Shown: positions 9,374 through 20,079, counted from the stretch's first letter. The stretch: DNA of 64,000 nt from Thalassospira mesophila (GCF_002115755.1 NZ_JFKA01000014.1:1-64000); one strand, 5' to 3'. The notes: generated by a model from the letters alone, not told the origin. Translations and numbers: made by a program.

Positions 9374-9389
9374 ACACTATATCTGGTGG
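9374..9389 (-). promoter_or_regulatory. Candidate NrdR box upstream of nrdAB
   Basis: ACACTATATCTGGTGG fits the NrdR consensus (acaCwAtATaTwGtgt) at most positions, and the reverse-strand copy contains a -10-like TATAGT. NrdR represses ribonucleotide reductase genes when dATP is high. NrdR boxes normally occur as pairs about 30 bp apart, and I could not find a convincing partner, so this is tentative. Confidence 0.5.
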
Positions 9390-9709
9390 ATGAGGCGAAT
9401 TTTTTATCCATTGATTGTATCCGTTGCGTGACAAGCCCGGATAACCGCTGATTCGGAGGGCATGTGCAAATTTGCCGCGATCCGGTCAAGGAAAACATCA
9501 AAAAATCACACCGGCCCATTTTACACGCGCACAAGAACAAAACCTGGCGCTGCCCTCAACCATCGCGAACCACCATCAACGGCATGGTCTTTGGCACATC
9601 ATAAAATTCGCCATTATATCAATGAGTTACAAAAAATCACGATATGATCAGCATCCAAGCAGGGCAAAAGAATCGCGTTTACGGCCACGTTTAAGCCCTG
9701 CCCCATAAA

Positions 9710-9743
9710 AACAGGCACCCGCCGCAAGGACGTGGTGCCTGTT
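9710..9743 (-). terminator. Terminator of the glucose dehydrogenase gene
   Basis: AACAGGCACC (9710-9719) pairs perfectly with GGTGCCTGTT (9734-9743) around a 14-base loop, and a TTTT tract follows on the reverse strand. It lies about 50 bases past the gcd stop. Confidence 0.7.
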
Positions 9744-9795
9744 ATTCGGGGTCGTTTTCCCGGCGTGGGGTTAACCCGATACCGGGAAGCCGTGA

Positions 9796-12150
9796 TTAAT
9801 TGGCTGGCAATTTATATGCCATCACATAATCACCGGGTTTGGTACCGATAGAGCCATGGCCACCGGCAACAATCACTACATATTGTGTGCCATCATCGGT
9901 GGTGTAGGTCATCGGCGTGGACTGTCCACCCGCCGGAAGGCGCGCTTCCCACAATTGTTTGCCCGTCGTCAGGTCATAGGCGCGGAAATAGTCATCAACT
10001 GCCGCACCAAGGAAAGCCACACCACCGGCGGTAATGATCGGCCCGCCAATACCGGGAACCCCCAGCTTGATCGGCAATGGCAGCGGCGTCATGTCATAGA
10101 CCGTGCCGTTTTTACGTTTATAGGCAATATCACCCGTGCGCAGATCGGCCCCGGCAACATAGCCCCACGGCGGTGCCTGACACGGCACACTAATGGGCGA
10201 CAGGAACGGTCCCATGCTTACGGCATAAGGCGCACCTGTATTTTGGTTAATGCCCATTTCGCTGGCTTTTTTCGAGCCCTGCGGCGGCACTTCATCACGC
10301 GGGATCAGCTTGGATGTAAATGCCAGATAGGTCGGCATGCCAAACATCACCTGGCGCTGCGGGTCCACCGCCACACTACCCCAGTTAAAGGTGCCAAAAT
10401 TGCCGGGATAAATCAGCGATCCCTGCAAGGAAGGCGGGGTGTAGCGACCTTCATATTTCAACTGATGAAATTCAATGCGACAGGCCAGCTGATCAAACAG
10501 CGTAATGCCCCACATATCCTTGCCGGTCAGTTTTTGAGGCATAAAGGTCAAATCCGAACGCGGCTGAGTCGGCGCACTGTGATCTTCGGGGATCGCTCCA
10601 CCCGGTGCCGCAACTTCACGCACCTTGATCAGCGGTTCGCCCGTGCGACGGTCCAGTACATAGATATCGCCCTGCTTGGTCGCACCGACCAAAGCTGGCG
10701 TTTCATTACCCATATCGTCGGAAATATTCATCAATACCGGCTGGGCTGGAACATCCATGTCCCACAAATCGTGGTGAACGGTCTGACGGACCCACTTGAG
10801 CTTGCCGGTATCAATGCTCAGCGCAACGATGGAGGATGAAAACTTTTCAACGTTTTCGCTGCGGTTCATGCCCAACTGGTCAGGCACCTGGTTACCCAGT
10901 GGAATGTAAACCATACCCAGATTTTCATCGACGGAAAAGACCGACCAGCTATTGGGCGAATTGGTGGTGTAGGTTTCGCCTTCGGCCAACGGTTCGGTTT
11001 CTGTCGGGTTGCCGGAATCCCAATTCCACAACAATTCGCCCGTGTGAATGTCAAAGGCGCGAATAACGCCAGACTGTTCCTGGGTCGAATAATTGTCGTT
11101 CACGGCCCCGCCAATGATAATTTTGTCATCAACGGCAACGGGCGGCGATGTGGAATAATAATAACCCGACGGCTTGTGTTGCATTTTCTGTTCAAGATGC
11201 AGTGTACCGTTATCGGCAAAGCTTTCACACACCGTGCCATCTTTGGCATCGAGCGCAATCAGACGCGCATCCGACGTTGGCAAATACACCCGTTCCGCAC
11301 ACCGGTCGCCTGCCTGCGCCTGCGGATCGGCATAATAGGTGACCCCACGGCAGGTTTGGTGCTGACGATCACTATTGGCACCCACTTTGGGGTCATACTT
11401 CCATTTTTCCTTGCCGGTTTTGGCATCAATGGCAATGGCCCAGCTATGCGGTGTGCATAAATACAGGGAATCACCCACTTTTAGCGGCGTGACCTGATAG
11501 GTCGTTTCCGGCACATCGCTGGACTGACGCACATCACCGGTTTCATAGCGCCAGGCTTCGGTCAGCTGATCAACATTCTGGGCTGTAATCTGACTTAGCG
11601 GCGAATAACGCTGCCCATACTGGGTCCGCCCATATTGGTGCCAGTCGCCATCGGGAATGGCGTTGCCCATGTCGGGGGTTTTGGCCACAACCTTGTCATT
11701 TAACTGGCCGGTAATGGCATTGGGGTCATTAATCATGGAGCCAACGGCCACCACAATGGCAATCACCACCGCCAGGCTAAGGCCAATGCCATTGGGGTGT
11801 TTTGTTTTGCCCCCCAAATCGGCATCCCCGCTTGACTGGGCAAGCCCCCGCCGGACCCACGGCGTTAACAGCCAAAGCCCCAGCAACACCGGAATACCAC
11901 CGCGCGGGGCCAGTTGCCACCAGTCAAACCCGACTTCCCAAACCGCCCAGACAAGGCTGGCGATCAGAAACGCCGCATAAAGCCACAGGACCATGGCCTT
12001 GCGACGTTGCAACAGCCACGCAACCAGCAAAAAGACAACGCCCGCAAGGGCGTAATACCAGCTACCACCCAGCACAATCAGCCACACACCGCCCGCAGCA
12101 AGTGCAACACCGATCAGCGCAAAGACGACAACGCTCAGCAGATTAATCAT
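9796..12150 (-). CDS. gcd: Membrane-bound PQQ-dependent dehydrogenase, glucose/quinate family
   Basis: This inner-membrane quinoprotein oxidises an aldose such as glucose in the periplasm and passes electrons to ubiquinone. The 784-residue protein has the family architecture: about five membrane segments in the first 145 residues (LALIG-type start, GGSWYYALAGV, LWLYAAFLIASLVWAVWEVG), then an eight-bladed PQQ propeller from about 165 to the end. Propeller landmarks are DWHQYGRTQYGQRYSPL, TPHSWAIAIDAKTGKEKW and GDYVMAYKLP. Glucose is the likeliest substrate, but quinate/shikimate dehydrogenases share this layout and I cannot separate them by eye. The enzyme needs PQQ, and no pqq synthesis genes are in the window. 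Confidence 0.88.
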   Translation of the reverse strand: MINLLSVVVFALIGVALAAGGVWLIVLGGSWYYALAGVVFLLVAWLLQRRKAMVLWLYAAFLIASLVWAVWEVGFDWWQLAPRGGIPVLLGLWLLTPWVRRGLAQSSGDADLGGKTKHPNGIGLSLAVVIAIVVAVGSMINDPNAITGQLNDKVVAKTPDMGNAIPDGDWHQYGRTQYGQRYSPLSQITAQNVDQLTEAWRYETGDVRQSSDVPETTYQVTPLKVGDSLYLCTPHSWAIAIDAKTGKEKWKYDPKVGANSDRQHQTCRGVTYYADPQAQAGDRCAERVYLPTSDARLIALDAKDGTVCESFADNGTLHLEQKMQHKPSGYYYSTSPPVAVDDKIIIGGAVNDNYSTQEQSGVIRAFDIHTGELLWNWDSGNPTETEPLAEGETYTTNSPNSWSVFSVDENLGMVYIPLGNQVPDQLGMNRSENVEKFSSSIVALSIDTGKLKWVRQTVHHDLWDMDVPAQPVLMNISDDMGNETPALVGATKQGDIYVLDRRTGEPLIKVREVAAPGGAIPEDHSAPTQPRSDLTFMPQKLTGKDMWGITLFDQLACRIEFHQLKYEGRYTPPSLQGSLIYPGNFGTFNWGSVAVDPQRQVMFGMPTYLAFTSKLIPRDEVPPQGSKKASEMGINQNTGAPYAVSMGPFLSPISVPCQAPPWGYVAGADLRTGDIAYKRKNGTVYDMTPLPLPIKLGVPGIGGPIITAGGVAFLGAAVDDYFRAYDLTTGKQLWEARLPAGGQSTPMTYTTDDGTQYVVIVAGGHGSIGTKPGDYVMAYKLPAN

Positions 12151-12690
12151 CTATCTGTTCCATTTCGTTTTGCAGCAACACAGCACCTGTTTACCCGTCC
12201 ATGAAGACAGACCGTCAGACAGCACCCGTAAGGCACCCAAAGGCCAGCATACCGTATCAAACCCAGATTTCCGGCTATGGTCCGCAACGGCGAAATCATA
12301 TCCGGCCACATCCATCGGCCAGCCTGCATGACCTTTCCAGCGCCAATAACGAGGGAAACACCCCGCCCAAAACCAGATAGCCAACACAGGAAACCGGGCG
12401 TCTGTCCCTCCAAAACAAGGCACATCCCCACCCGTAACAGACGAAATATGGAATTCGTTTAATATAAAAACGCGAAACAGGGCGTTCGGTTCCATAAGGA
12501 ACGGACGATTTTCACATCATCCCGACAATGGTGGCATGCGCCACACCGTCGCGTTGCCATCACGCTATAATGTCGGTTATTTCAAACGGATAAACAACAT
12601 CGGAAAAAGCCGGCAAGGGCTGGAAAAGCACGATTACAATGGAGAAAAACAAATGCGACGCATCAGCATGGCGGCCTGTAACATGGCTGT
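12151..12690. other. Intergenic region between gcd and the fliN-like gene
   Basis: This 540-base stretch lies upstream of gcd and downstream of the reverse-strand fliN-like gene. I see no RNA gene or clear hairpin. A forward frame beginning with a good GGAG site at about 12640 runs into the antisense of the FliN gene and has no family features, so I read it as chance. Confidence 0.45.
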
Positions 12691-12993
12691 TCAATGGTGG
12701 GTCTCAACAACCATGCCCGATTTGATCACTTCGGTAATGGTAACACCCAGCCGGTCATCAACCACCACAAGTTCGCCCCGGGCCACCAGGCGGTTATTGA
12801 CATAAATATCAACCGGTTCACCAACCTTGCGGTCAAGTTCCAGCACCGCCCCGCGCGTCAGGCGCATCAATTGTGACACCTGAATCTGGCTTTTACCAAT
12901 CACGGTCGAAACCCGAACCGGAATATCGTACGCCGCACCAATTTCGCTTTCGCCGTGGCGTTTTTCGTAATGGTCTTTTTCTTTTTCGGCCAT
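12691..12993 (-). CDS. fliN: FliN-family flagellar motor switch protein
   Basis: FliN forms the base of the flagellar C-ring and helps set rotation direction and export. The 100-residue protein is mostly a C-terminal SpoA/FliN domain: IPVRVSTVIGKSQIQVSQLMRL, GAVLELDRKVGEPVDIYVN, LVARGELVVVDDRLGVTITEVI. The charged N-terminus starting MAEKEKD matches short alphaproteobacterial FliN proteins, so I prefer ATG 12993 over TTG 13026. No other flagellar gene is near, so this is an orphan copy and could be a paralogue. Confidence 0.85.
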   Translation of the reverse strand: MAEKEKDHYEKRHGESEIGAAYDIPVRVSTVIGKSQIQVSQLMRLTRGAVLELDRKVGEPVDIYVNNRLVARGELVVVDDRLGVTITEVIKSGMVVETHH

Positions 12994-13208
12994 GTCGGTA
13001 AACCATTCCTGAAATCTGGCGTGCAAGGGGTGTTGGCAACGGGCAATCGTAACGGGTGATGATAAGCTTGTGACTATAGCCTATCGCTGAATATTTTGTT
13101 AGCAAACTGTTTTCAAAAACTACGGTGGATTTTTGTATAATTTTCCACTAAACGAAACCCCTTACCGTTGCCCATAAACAAGCCCTTTATGACAAATACA
13201 GGATCATC

Positions 13209-14309
13209 ATGCCGCAAGATCGCCATTGGGTGGCCGATGCCATCGCCCGGATCGAAGCCGACTTTACTCGCTCCGCCGACACCCACCTGATCAAGCTCGA
13301 TCTGCCGCAATTGGGCGACATTGGCCTGTATCTGAAAGATGAAAGCACCCATCCCAGCGGCAGCCTCAAACACCGCCTCGCCCGTTCGCTGTTTCTTTAT
13401 GGTCTGTGCAATGGCTGGATCACCAAAGACACCCCGATCATCGAGGCATCAAGTGGCTCTACCGCTGTGTCCGAGGCCTATTTCGCCCGTCTGATTGGCC
13501 TGCGTTTTATTGCCGTGATGCCCAAAACCACCTCGCCGCAAAAAATCGCAAAAATCGCCTTTTATGGGGGTGAATGCCATCTGGTCGATAACGGCGCCAT
13601 GATTTACGACGAATCCCACCGGTTAACGCGTGAGCTAAACGGCCATTACATGGACCAGTTCACTTACGCCGAACGGGCCACCGACTGGCGCGGTAATAAC
13701 AACATCGCCGAAAGCATTTTTGAACAATTGGGCCGCGAACCCCACCCCGTCCCGCGCTGGATTGTGGTTGGCGCGGGCACCGGCGGCACGTCGTCAACCA
13801 TTGGCCGTTTCATTCGGTATGGCAAGGTTTTGGCCCATGGCTGCGAGCTGTGCGTGGCCGACCCGGAAAATTCGGTGTTCTACGATGCCTATGCCACCGG
13901 CGACTGCAGCATCACCGGCACCTGCGGCTCTCGCGTTGAAGGCATTGGCCGCCCCCGGGTTGAACCCAGCTTCAACCCCACCGTGGTCGACCATATGATC
14001 CGGGTTCCCGATGCCGGCAGCTTTGCCGCCCTGCATTATCTGGAAAAACATCTGGGGCGGCGTTGTGGTGGCTCCACTGGCACCAACCTTATTGCGACAC
14101 TCGCACTGATCAGTGAAATGAAACAGGCGGGCGAAAGCGGCTCTGTCGTGACCTTGCTGTGCGACAGCGGCGATCGTTACAGCGACACCTATTATAATCC
14201 GCACTGGATCACCGAACAGGGCATCGACCTTGCCCCGTGGCAGGCAGCCCTGGAAAAATTCGACCAGACCGGCATTTTTGATGTGAAACTGGACCGGCAC
14301 AGCACCTGA
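13209..14309 (+). CDS. PLP-dependent cysteine synthase-family enzyme, Cds1-like cysteine desulfhydrase
   Basis: This fold-type II PLP enzyme has 366 residues. The probable PLP lysine is Lys54 in GSLKHR, and the substrate-binding loop is [12 protein letters not shown]. The phosphate-binding region is the glycine-rich stretch [12 protein letters not shown]. The stretch [17 protein letters not shown] with [10 protein letters not shown] is very close to what I recall of the mycobacterial Cds1 L-cysteine desulfhydrase, which releases H2S, pyruvate and ammonia from cysteine. A cysteine synthase role cannot be excluded. The gene stands alone with its own terminator, outside any cysteine operon. Confidence 0.82.
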   Translation: MPQDRHWVADAIARIEADFTRSADTHLIKLDLPQLGDIGLYLKDESTHPSGSLKHRLARSLFLYGLCNGWITKDTPIIEASSGSTAVSEAYFARLIGLRFIAVMPKTTSPQKIAKIAFYGGECHLVDNGAMIYDESHRLTRELNGHYMDQFTYAERATDWRGNNNIAESIFEQLGREPHPVPRWIVVGAGTGGTSSTIGRFIRYGKVLAHGCELCVADPENSVFYDAYATGDCSITGTCGSRVEGIGRPRVEPSFNPTVVDHMIRVPDAGSFAALHYLEKHLGRRCGGSTGTNLIATLALISEMKQAGESGSVVTLLCDSGDRYSDTYYNPHWITEQGIDLAPWQAALEKFDQTGIFDVKLDRHST

Positions 14310-14358
14310 CAGCGCGTAAATCGGCACGCGCGAACAGCTTGTAAACACCACATACACA

Positions 14359-14388
14359 AAAACGGGCGGAGAAAACCCCGCCCGTTTT
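14359..14388. terminator. Bidirectional terminator between the Cds1-like gene and hsp20
   Basis: AAAACGGGCGG (14359-14369) and CCGCCCGTTTT (14378-14388) pair perfectly over 11 bp with an eight-base loop. Both strands end in a T run, so it can terminate both converging genes. Confidence 0.85.
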
Positions 14389-14414
14389 GTTATCATGTTC
14401 GCATCAAGATGCCG

Positions 14415-14927
14415 TTAGGCACCCGCAACCGAAATTTTGCGCGGTTCCGGCTTTTGCTCTGCAACCTTTGGCAGTGAAAGTGTCAGAACGCCATTTTTAA
14501 AGGTGGCCGAAATATTGTCGGCATCAACATTTTCAGGCAAACGGAAAGACCGGGTAAAGCTGCCATAGCTGCGTTCAACAACACGGGCACCTTCATTGCT
14601 TTCGCGGGTCGATTTCTTTTCACCCTTGACGGTTAAAACGCCTTCAAGGACGGACACATCCACATCATCCTGTTCAACACCGGGAAGCTCGGCGCTAAGT
14701 TCAATCGCGTCGTCGCTTTCGTGAACATCAATGCGGGGATTAAGAATTCTGGTTGTGTCTGCGGCGTCACCATCACCCTGCGCACTTGCCGGGCGAAGGC
14801 TGCCACGGCCCAGGAACGAGCCCAGAACGCGGTCAATATCGCGTGAAAACACACCAAAAGGATCGCCAATTGCCGGGGCATTGGCAATACGTCGTGCAGC
14901 ACCGTTTACGTTTGAAAAACCGTTCAT
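14415..14927 (-). CDS. Small heat-shock protein Hsp20 (IbpA-type)
   Basis: This ATP-independent holdase keeps unfolding proteins soluble. The 170-residue protein has a variable N-terminal arm and an alpha-crystallin domain at about 65-165 with PRIDVHESDDAIELSAELPGV, VLTVKGEKK and YGSFTRSFRLPENVD. The typical NGVLTLSLPK strand is near the end. The ATG at 14927 has GGAGAG close upstream. A much longer open frame extends upstream but has no family features. A candidate heat-shock promoter is annotated at 15025-15053. Confidence 0.93.
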   Translation of the reverse strand: MNGFSNVNGAARRIANAPAIGDPFGVFSRDIDRVLGSFLGRGSLRPASAQGDGDAADTTRILNPRIDVHESDDAIELSAELPGVEQDDVDVSVLEGVLTVKGEKKSTRESNEGARVVERSYGSFTRSFRLPENVDADNISATFKNGVLTLSLPKVAEQKPEPRKISVAGA

Positions 14928-15024
14928 AATTACTCTCCATACAAGACGAGCATTCTTGCGCTTGTTGGTCCAGCCAGGCTGCAACCACTGCGCGATCAAG
15001 GCCACCATGGCCCTTTCAAACCAG

Positions 15025-15053
15025 AAGATAATTCGCCCGGCAAAAGTCGCAAG
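15025..15053 (-). promoter_or_regulatory. Candidate sigma-32 promoter of hsp20
   Basis: On the reverse strand CTTG (15053-15050) is followed after about 19 bases by TATCTT (15030-15025), approximating the alphaproteobacterial sigma-32 pattern CTTG-N17/18-CYTATNT. It lies about 100 bases before the hsp20 start. The -10 match is imperfect. Confidence 0.35.
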
Positions 15054-15201
15054 GGCATGACGCATTTTTTCGCAATTTTTTTCGATCTTTTCCGCATTGC
15101 GCGAAACACATTGGCATTCCGCCCCGCCCGCCGCTAGGATCGCGCCATATGCAGGCATCGCCTACGCGGTGCCCCCACCTTATAAACTGGAACATACCCC
15201 T

Positions 15202-16296
15202 ATGAGCCAACTGTTCACCCCGCTTGCATTGGGCAAGCTGAACCTTGAAAACCGCATCATTATCGCCCCTATGTGCCAATATTCGGCCGATAATGGCAAA
15301 GCCACCGACTGGCACACCATCCATCTGGGCAACCTTGCCCTTTCGGGTGCCAGCCTGCTGATCCTTGAAGCCACCGCCGTCGAAGCCGAAGGCCGCATCA
15401 CCTATGCCGACCTTGGCCTGTGGAACGATGAAACCGAGGAAGCACTGGCGCGCACATTAAAAGCTGTCCGGGCCAATTCAGACATGCCGATTGGCATTCA
15501 GCTGGGCCATGCCGGGCGCAAGGCCAGCACTGCCAAACCCTGGGACGGCGGGCATGCGCTTAGCCCCGATGATGAAAATGGCTGGCAGATTGTTGCCCCC
15601 TCTGCCATCCCGTTTCTCGATGGCAACCCGGTGCCCGAAGCACTCAGCAAGGAACGCATTGCCGAAATCATCGCTCGCTTTGCCAAGGCTGCGCAGCGGG
15701 CGGATCGTTTGGGCATTGATGCCATCGAACTGCACGGCGCCCACGGCTATCTGATCCACCAGTTCCTGTCGCCGCTGTCAAACCAGCGGACCGACGAATA
15801 TGGCGGCAGCCTTGAAAACCGCATGCGGTTTGCTCTGGAAGTTTACGATGCCGTACGTGTAGCGTTCGGTGCTGAAAAACCGGTTGGCATGCGCATTTCC
15901 GCCAGCGACTGGGTTGAAGGCGGCTGGGACATTGAACAAAGTGTGGTTCTGGCCAAGGCCCTGAAAGAACGCGGCTGTGATTTCATCCATGTTTCCTCGG
16001 GCGGCCTTCATGCCGCGCAACAAATTCCGATTGGCCCGAATTACCAGGTGCCCTTTGCCGATCGCATCAAATCCGAAACCGGGCTTACCACCATCGCCGT
16101 GGGCCTGATCACGGAAGCCGAACAGGCAGAAGCCATTGTCGGCACCGGCCAGGCCGACGCCATCGCCCTTGCCCGTGGCATTCTTTATGACCCGCGCTGG
16201 CCGTGGCACGCTGCGGCCAAACTGGGTGCCACCATCACACCGCCCAGCCAGTATTTACGCTGCCAGCCACACACCCTAAAGCAGCTCTTTAAATAA
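15202..16296 (+). CDS. NADH:flavin oxidoreductase of the old yellow enzyme family (YqjM/NamA-like)
   Basis: This FMN-dependent ene-reductase has 364 residues. It has the YqjM-type Cys25 in APMCQYS that modulates the flavin, the substrate-binding histidines in ELHGAHGYLIHQF, and the family signature SPLSNQRTDEYGGSLENRMRF. The C-terminal GQADAIALARGILYDPRWP binds the FMN phosphate. Such enzymes reduce activated C=C bonds in enones and nitro compounds, and the natural substrate is unknown. ATG 15202 is the family start, with GGAA about nine bases upstream. The gene is monocistronic with a strong terminator. Confidence 0.92.
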   Translation: MSQLFTPLALGKLNLENRIIIAPMCQYSADNGKATDWHTIHLGNLALSGASLLILEATAVEAEGRITYADLGLWNDETEEALARTLKAVRANSDMPIGIQLGHAGRKASTAKPWDGGHALSPDDENGWQIVAPSAIPFLDGNPVPEALSKERIAEIIARFAKAAQRADRLGIDAIELHGAHGYLIHQFLSPLSNQRTDEYGGSLENRMRFALEVYDAVRVAFGAEKPVGMRISASDWVEGGWDIEQSVVLAKALKERGCDFIHVSSGGLHAAQQIPIGPNYQVPFADRIKSETGLTTIAVGLITEAEQAEAIVGTGQADAIALARGILYDPRWPWHAAAKLGATITPPSQYLRCQPHTLKQLFK

Positions 16297-16305
16297 TCTC
16301 TAATG

Positions 16306-16340
16306 CGGCCCGGTGGCTTTTGACACCGGGCCGTTTTTTT
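16306..16340 (+). terminator. Intrinsic terminator of the NamA-like gene
   Basis: CGGCCCGGTG (16306-16315) and CACCGGGCCG (16324-16333) form a perfect 10-bp stem with an eight-base loop, followed directly by seven T residues. Confidence 0.93.
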
Positions 16341-16679
16341 ATCTGCACCGGCGCAATAATCGCTATTTTCCCAACGCACCGAGTCGACTAACTATTTGCA
16401 GTAAAACTCTTTTTGCAAATATTCGGGCTATCTGGCCAAATCTGGAAAGATAATATCTTTTCGCCAAACCTGCTGTTTCCAAAAGTATTGTCCGCGCATC
16501 AATTTAAAGTGTGATCCGTAGGACACTAAAAAATTTGACCCTGGCGACTGGAAAGCGATAGGCTTTTTGTACATAAAATTTAGTGTATTTAATAAGCGTC
16601 ATCGGTACAAAAACAGGCCGACAAAACGGCTCTCGAAAAAACACAAGTTTACACCCCACCCCCAGATAAAGGAAAGTCC
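16341..16679. other. Upstream region of the alcohol dehydrogenase gene
   Basis: This AT-rich stretch of about 340 bases holds no gene. It contains two sets of inverted repeats: TATTTGCA/TGCAAATA (16393-16421) and ACACTAAA/TTTAGTGT (16523-16586). This suggests regulated expression of the dehydrogenase. Confidence 0.5.
16393..16421. promoter_or_regulatory. Inverted repeat upstream of the alcohol dehydrogenase
   Basis: TATTTGCA (16393-16400) and TGCAAATA (16414-16421) are perfect complements whose centres are 21 bp apart, two helical turns, as expected for a dimeric regulator's operator. The regulator is unknown. Confidence 0.4.
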
Positions 16680-17717
16680 ATGAAAGCGCTTACATATCAA
16701 GGTCCGGGCAAAAAAGGCTGGGTTGAAAAAGAAAAACCCGACATTCAAAAACCGACAGATGTGATCGTCAGAATCACCAAAACAACGATTTGCGGGACCG
16801 ATCTTCATATTCTTAAAGGCGATGTTCCTGCCGTAACCGAAGGACGCACCCTGGGCCACGAAGGGGTTGGCGTTGTTGAAGAAGCCGGGGCGGCGGTTCG
16901 CAATTTTAAAAAGGGCGACGCCGTTCTGATCTCCTGCATCACATCTTGCGGTTCCTGCCCGAATTGCAAACGCCAGCTCTATTCCCATTGCTCCGATGGC
17001 GGGTGGATCCTGGGCCATTTGATCGACGGCACCCAGGCCGAATATGTGCGCATTCCACATGGCGATAACTCGCTCTATCCCATCCCCGAAGGCTCGGACG
17101 AAGAAGCATTGGTCATGCTGTCTGACATCATGCCAACCGGGTTTGAAATCGGCGTTCTTGCCGGTCAGGTCAAACCGGGCGACAGCATCGCCATTGTCGG
17201 CGCAGGTCCGGTTGGCATGGCGGTTTTGCTGACCGCACAGTTCTATTCACCCGGTCGCATCATCATGATTGACACCGACGGAGCACGCCTGGAAATGGCC
17301 CGTCAATTTGGCGCAACCGACACACTGACCGTCGGCAAGGATGACGTCATTGCATCGGTGATGGACATGACCAACGGCTTGGGTGTTGATGTTGCCATCG
17401 AGGCTGTTGGCGTCCCGGCAACCTTCGATACCTGCCAGAAAATCGTTTCAGCAGGTGGCAACATTGCCAATGTCGGCGTTCACGGCACCGCCGTGGAACT
17501 GCATATCGAAGAACTTTGGATTAAAAACATCAATATATCGATGGGTCTGGTTAACACCAATACCACCCCTATGCTGATGAAGACCGTGCAATCGGGCAAG
17601 GTTAAACCCGAACAGCTGATCACGCACCGCTTCAAACTTGACGAGATTGAACAGGCCTACGAAGTCTTTGGCAACGCATCGCGTGAAAAGGCGATGAAAG
17701 TTATTCTCGCCCAATAA
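16680..17717 (+). CDS. Zinc-dependent alcohol dehydrogenase family protein
   Basis: This is a medium-chain NAD(P)-dependent dehydrogenase of 345 residues. The catalytic zinc ligands are Cys38 (TICGTDLH) and His60-Glu61 (GHEGVG). The structural zinc is held by Cys90, Cys93, Cys96 and Cys104. A Rossmann GAGPVGMA motif sits near 175-182, and an acidic residue in MIDTDGARL suggests NAD(H) over NADP(H). Substrate cannot be assigned by eye; secondary alcohols, threonine and formaldehyde are all handled by relatives. The long upstream region with inverted repeats suggests dedicated regulation. Confidence 0.9.
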   Translation: MKALTYQGPGKKGWVEKEKPDIQKPTDVIVRITKTTICGTDLHILKGDVPAVTEGRTLGHEGVGVVEEAGAAVRNFKKGDAVLISCITSCGSCPNCKRQLYSHCSDGGWILGHLIDGTQAEYVRIPHGDNSLYPIPEGSDEEALVMLSDIMPTGFEIGVLAGQVKPGDSIAIVGAGPVGMAVLLTAQFYSPGRIIMIDTDGARLEMARQFGATDTLTVGKDDVIASVMDMTNGLGVDVAIEAVGVPATFDTCQKIVSAGGNIANVGVHGTAVELHIEELWIKNINISMGLVNTNTTPMLMKTVQSGKVKPEQLITHRFKLDEIEQAYEVFGNASREKAMKVILAQ

Positions 17718-17768
17718 CGGGCACAATCTGCCTGTTAACACAAAGCAGGTGAAACGCCTGCCCCCTAA

Positions 17769-17804
17769 AAAAGGGCATATCTTTATAAAAAAATGTGCCC
17801 TTTC
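17769..17804 (+). terminator. Terminator of the alcohol dehydrogenase gene
   Basis: AAAGGGCATAT and ATGTGCCCTTT pair over 11 bp with one G-U pair, and a short T-rich tract follows on the forward strand. Confidence 0.7.
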
Positions 17805-17892
17805 TCGTATCCTCATCAGGCAACAGACCAGCCCTTGCCTTATTACAGCAAACTCCGGCCAGGTTATGCCAAACACCCATACGGTAAAAGAA

Positions 17893-17920
17893 AAGGGCCC
17901 CGCATTGCTGCGAGGCCCTT
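17893..17920 (-). terminator. Terminator of groESL
   Basis: AAGGGCC (17893-17899) pairs with GGCCCTT (17914-17920), with an inner CGCA/TGCG extension. On the reverse strand it is followed by TTTTCTTTT. It lies about 30 bases past the groEL stop. Confidence 0.85.
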
Positions 17921-17952
17921 CCCTGACTGTAAGGTCGCTTGGTTGGTTTGGC

Positions 17953-19620
<1,668 letters not shown>

Positions 19621-19667
19621 CTATGAGACGGATGAACATCAAACCACAGTCACCCAAATGGGCTGAC

Positions 19668-19955
19668 TTAGGCCAGAATACCCATAATGTCGGATTCTTT
19701 CATGATCAGCAGCTCTACGCCGTCAACCTTGACTTCGGTGCCCGACCATTTGCCGAACAAAACCTTGTCGCCAGCTTTGACGTCAAGTGCGATGAGCGCG
19801 CCATCGTCTTTACGGATACCGGAGCCAACAGCGACGACTTCGCCTTCCTGCGGCTTTTCTTTAGCGGTTTCCGGAATAATAATGCCACCAGCAGTCTTCT
19901 GGTCGGATTCGACACGACGTACCAGTACACGATCATGTAACGGACGGAACTTCAT
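19668..19955 (-). CDS. groS: Co-chaperonin GroES (10 kDa)
   Basis: GroES caps the GroEL cavity as a heptamer. The 95-residue protein has the conserved start [16 protein letters not shown], a mobile loop with TAGGIIIP, and the ending [14 protein letters not shown] chose ATG 19955 because GGAG lies nine bases upstream and because it gives the standard N-terminus. A TTG nine bases earlier is too close to that site. Confidence 0.99.
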   Translation of the reverse strand: MKFRPLHDRVLVRRVESDQKTAGGIIIPETAKEKPQEGEVVAVGSGIRKDDGALIALDVKAGDKVLFGKWSGTEVKVDGVELLIMKESDIMGILA

Positions 19956-20020
19956 TTTCGACAACTCCGTGTAAATATCTAGGGCTCGATTATTGAAACA
20001 CTAACCGGGATGAGCCCACG

Positions 20021-20047
20021 TTAGCACTCACCCCCGGTGAGTGCTAA
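20021..20047 (-). promoter_or_regulatory. CIRCE operator of groESL
   Basis: TTAGCACTC, nine bases, GAGTGCTAA: an exact match to the CIRCE inverted repeat bound by the HrcA repressor. It lies between the promoter and groES, so the operon is expected to be derepressed by heat. hrcA is not in the window. Confidence 0.97.
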
Positions 20048-20050
20048 CAG

Positions 20051-20079
20051 CAAGTAAGGGAAAGGTCGGAAATTGTCAA
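20051..20079 (-). promoter_or_regulatory. Promoter of groESL
   Basis: On the reverse strand TTGACA (20079-20074) is followed after exactly 17 bases by TACTTG (20056-20051), immediately upstream of CIRCE. The -35 is perfect and the -10 is weak. Confidence 0.65.

Larger units (their letters stand above)
9155..9795. other. Intergenic region upstream of nrdA
   Basis: This gap of about 650 bases holds the nrdA control region on the reverse strand, including a candidate NrdR box at 9374-9389, and the terminator of the glucose dehydrogenase gene near 9710-9743. The short open frames in it have no recognisable features, and I see no RNA gene. Confidence 0.5.

Noticed and set aside
12536-12805. Forward small ORF with a good GGAG site near 12640
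   Set aside because: It runs antisense into the FliN gene and has no family features.
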